A DNA stretch of 62,226 nt from Pontibacter pamirensis (GTDB taxonomy: Bacteria; Bacteroidota; Bacteroidia; Cytophagales; Hymenobacteraceae): NCBI RefSeq assembly GCF_010015475.1, contig NZ_SSNI01000034.1:1-62226 (forward strand), written 5' to 3'. Of the stretch, positions 60,414 through 62,226 are shown in pieces. The stretch's first letter is position 1, and every line of letters starts with the position of its first letter. A model generated the notes under the pieces. That model saw only the letters and a program-made list of their open reading frames with translations. It was not told where the DNA came from and did no database searches. The position numbers were made by a program, and so were the translations under genes.

Positions 60414-61526
60414 GTGCGTATTATTCAATTTATAGCTAATCTTGGTTCAGGAGGAGCGGAAACCTTGGTAAAAGATCTTTCACTAGAATTTAAAAGACAA
60501 GGCCAAGAAGTTTTAGTAATAGTGGTTGATAGGTTACATCAAGAAACAAGTGAGAGTACTAAAATATTGGAATTGAATCGGATGGGGATCACAGTCAAAT
60601 CTTTAAATCGACAACCTGGATCAAAATCTATCAAACCATTTTTTGAACTGAGAAATTTAATTAAAGATTTCAAGCCAGACATTGTTCATTTGCATTCGGA
60701 TATAGCTGGCTACTATTCTGTTCCTTTTTTGTTGAAAAAAAAAATGAAGTTTGTTCAAACTATTCATAGTACTTTGATAAATGCTAGCCTCCCTAATGCT
60801 CTATTAAAACTTTCTTTTATAAAGAAAAGGATTGCAAAAGTATATTGTTCTGAGACTGCAAATCAAGCTTTATGTAAAATACTTGGAAATGGTCCCACAG
60901 TCTTAAATGGCATTTTAATCCGGCAAACTAAAAATATTAGAGCTCAGATAACACAGGAGTATGCTATTCCTCCTGATGCTACTATACTATTAAATGTGGG
61001 AAGAATCGATTTCAACAAAAATCAAGTCATTTTGCCCAATATTGTTGAAAAGTTGAATGAAAGGATATTCAGCGGAAGCCTATATTTGCTGATTTGCGGT
61101 GCGTCTAAGGATTCTGTCGTACTTTCTCATCTCACAGAAGAGGTTTCTAAGATGAAACACTCAGGACGTGTTAAGTTGCTAGGAGTAAGAAATGATATAC
61201 TAGATTTAATGAGTTCAGTTGATTTTTATATTTCCACTTCAAGCGTTGAAGGATTACCAATGACAGGTTTAGAAGCTATGGGTACAGGCGTACCTTTAAT
61301 TTTATCACCTATAGAAGAACATTTAGCTGTTTTTGAGGGTGAAGAAGCAGTTTATTTCCCTATTAAAAATCAAGTGGAGGAATACTATAAATTATTTTCA
61401 GCTGAGAGCTTAAAACCTTTATACAAAAACAAAATCCGAGATAAGAGGAAAGAATTTATCCAAAGGTATAGTATACAAAATACGGCATTAGAATATTTGA
61501 GATTTTTTCTTAAACATGAAGTTTAA
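60414..61526 (+). CDS. glycosyltransferase family 4 (second)
   Basis: 370 aa, GT-B fold with the acceptor-side loop FIANLGSGGAETLVKDLSLE (6-25) at the N terminus, VHLHSDIAGY (about 92) and the C-terminal donor site with LNVGRIDFNKNQV (about 194), SSVEGLPMTGLEAMGTGVP (about 278-296; EX7E). It starts with GTG 12 bp downstream of the previous gene. It adds the next sugar of the repeat unit. It is the last intact gene of the cluster. Confidence 0.9.
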   Translation: MRIIQFIANLGSGGAETLVKDLSLEFKRQGQEVLVIVVDRLHQETSESTKILELNRMGITVKSLNRQPGSKSIKPFFELRNLIKDFKPDIVHLHSDIAGYYSVPFLLKKKMKFVQTIHSTLINASLPNALLKLSFIKKRIAKVYCSETANQALCKILGNGPTVLNGILIRQTKNIRAQITQEYAIPPDATILLNVGRIDFNKNQVILPNIVEKLNERIFSGSLYLLICGASKDSVVLSHLTEEVSKMKHSGRVKLLGVRNDILDLMSSVDFYISTSSVEGLPMTGLEAMGTGVPLILSPIEEHLAVFEGEEAVYFPIKNQVEEYYKLFSAESLKPLYKNKIRDKRKEFIQRYSIQNTALEYLRFFLKHEV

Positions 61527-61756
61527 AAAATTTTATATCTTGAAAAAAAGCTCTGCCTACTTCTGCCTACTATCGAATAGTCTATATCTAGGCAGTTTCA
61601 TAATTAGTATACTTAGCAAACCTATTTTGTCTTAAGTGTTTTACGATTTCATTCGGATAATCAATGATAGTGCGTCATATTCATTTTAAGCAAGTTGTCA
61701 AGTTAGGTCTTGTCTGCCTCACATAAGTTTTGTTTTTACTGCTGATTGATTTTTGA
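61527..61756. other. AT-rich intergenic, nothing recognised
   Basis: No supported gene or repeat. Confidence 0.35.
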
Positions 61757-61888
61757 ATGTTAATTAAATCTCAATTATCTAAAACAGAAAACAGGCTTTA
61801 TCACATTGATCTTTTACGTAGTACAACTGCTGTAATGGTAGTATTCTATCTCCATACTTTTAGAGGATATATGGCAGGTCTTAGTTAA
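61757..61888 (+). pseudogene. N-terminal stump of an acyltransferase-3 family protein
   Basis: 43 codons from ATG to TAA at 61886. NRLYHIDLLRSTTAVMVVFYLHTFRGYM is the first helix of membrane O-acyltransferases (the HIDLLRGIAAxxVVxYH type; 20 residues at most shown as HIDLLRSTTAVMVVFYLHTF). The remaining 300 residues are missing. Confidence 0.7.
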
Positions 61889-61899
61889 CTGTTGTGTAA

Positions 61900-62064
61900 G
61901 ATATAGCTGCATTAATTCCCGTTCTAGTTGCAAATGTTAACGGCCCAATGGAAATTATCAATGGAGGAGAATAAGTTTGTTGGTTTGAATCAAATGATGT
62001 GATTGGTTTAGCCAATTCAATTTATCACATCATGTAAAAGATAAATAATGAAGATTTGGTATAA
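61900..62064 (+). pseudogene. C-terminal remnant of a GT4 glycosyltransferase
   Basis: Frame reads ALIPVLVANVNGPMEIINGG, a TAA, then FESNDVIGLANSIYHIM, a TAA, and NNEDLV. It is the donor-binding end of a GT4 enzyme (GxPVLVSxxNGPxEIIxNGENG... followed by LAxxIxxIL) with two in-frame stops. The N-terminal part is gone. Confidence 0.75.
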
Positions 62065-62124
62065 TACTCCCTTGATTTAGGGCCACTACTTTAATTGATG
62101 TATAACATTTAACTTAGTGGAACA

Positions 62125-62226
62125 ATGAAAGGAACAAGAAGGAAATTCAGCGCGGTCTTCAAGGCCAAAGTAGTCCTAGAGGCACTGAAAGAACGGGAGA
62201 GCCTGGCGGAACTGTCAAAGCGCTTC
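62125..62226 (+). CDS. IS3-family transposase OrfA, cut by window end
   Basis: Starts MKGTRRKFSAVFKAKVVLEA and continues with LKERESLAELSKRF to the window edge: the helix-turn-helix start of IS3 OrfA. It indicates an insertion sequence at the 3' end of the EPS locus. The right side is outside the window. Confidence 0.85.
   Translation, partial: MKGTRRKFSAVFKAKVVLEALKERESLAELSKRF

Overview
The window looks like a chromosomal piece of a pigmented-soil type Bacteroidetes of the order Cytophagales, most like Hymenobacteraceae (Pontibacter and relatives). This is an inference from content: type IX secretion C-terminal sorting domains, a TAnnTTTG-type promoter, a 7TM-DISM histidine kinase, a LytTR membrane regulator, an ABC permease fused to an M1 peptidase, and Bacteroidetes-type intergenic repeats. 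No ribosomal or other marker gene is present to prove the genus.

Layout. 1-4100: accessory, decayed-looking stretch with a small unknown gene, an FtsX/MacB-type permease behind a perfect 21-bp palindrome and a sigma-54-like promoter, and two broken small genes. 4321-12304: housekeeping-like block with a SulP transporter, a tandem-duplicated D-Ala-D-Ala ligase, a PASTA protein, a T9SS cargo protein and a rhodanese. 12667-17551: a secreted T9SS subtilase that carries SLH-like repeats, an M50 membrane protease and HAD phosphatase operon, and a CAU tRNA. 17600-25900: a defence region with an McrB/McrC operon that includes two unknown partner genes, an orphan HsdS and the stump of HsdM. 26000-43100: mixed accessory genes (deacetylase lipoprotein, hybrid sensor kinase, cupin, kelch stump, ABC exporter with fused M1 peptidase, DUF1593 hydrolase, MDR oxidoreductase, an intact IS110 element, a GNAT). 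A diverged copy of the tRNA 3' end and its terminator lies at about 43.02-43.10 kb, so the 25.5 kb between may be an old tRNA-anchored island. 43.7-50.2 kb: LytTR regulator, gene and IS remnants, an unknown gene pair, nested palindromic repeats and a flavin reductase. 51.07-61.5 kb: a Wzx/Wzy-type exopolysaccharide locus (Wza, Wzc, flippase, acetyltransferase, ATP-grasp, polymerase, two glycosyltransferases). It is interrupted after wzc by a fused pair of dead sugar-nucleotide genes (UDP-sugar dehydrogenase and C4-epimerase) and ends in debris (acyltransferase and glycosyltransferase fragments) next to an IS3 transposase that runs off the window.

How genes work together: the ddl-PASTA block serves cell-wall synthesis; the Mcr operon probably restricts modified foreign DNA; the EPS cluster exports a repeat-unit polysaccharide under control of the Wzc tyrosine kinase, but the loss of the dehydrogenase/epimerase pair suggests that the polymer lost a uronic or aminouronic sugar or that these enzymes are encoded elsewhere. 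The EPS genes from 55 kb on are visibly much more AT-rich than the 4-17 kb block, which fits horizontal acquisition. Starts were moved from the longest possible ORF where an internal start fits signal peptide, family length or neighbouring tRNA better.
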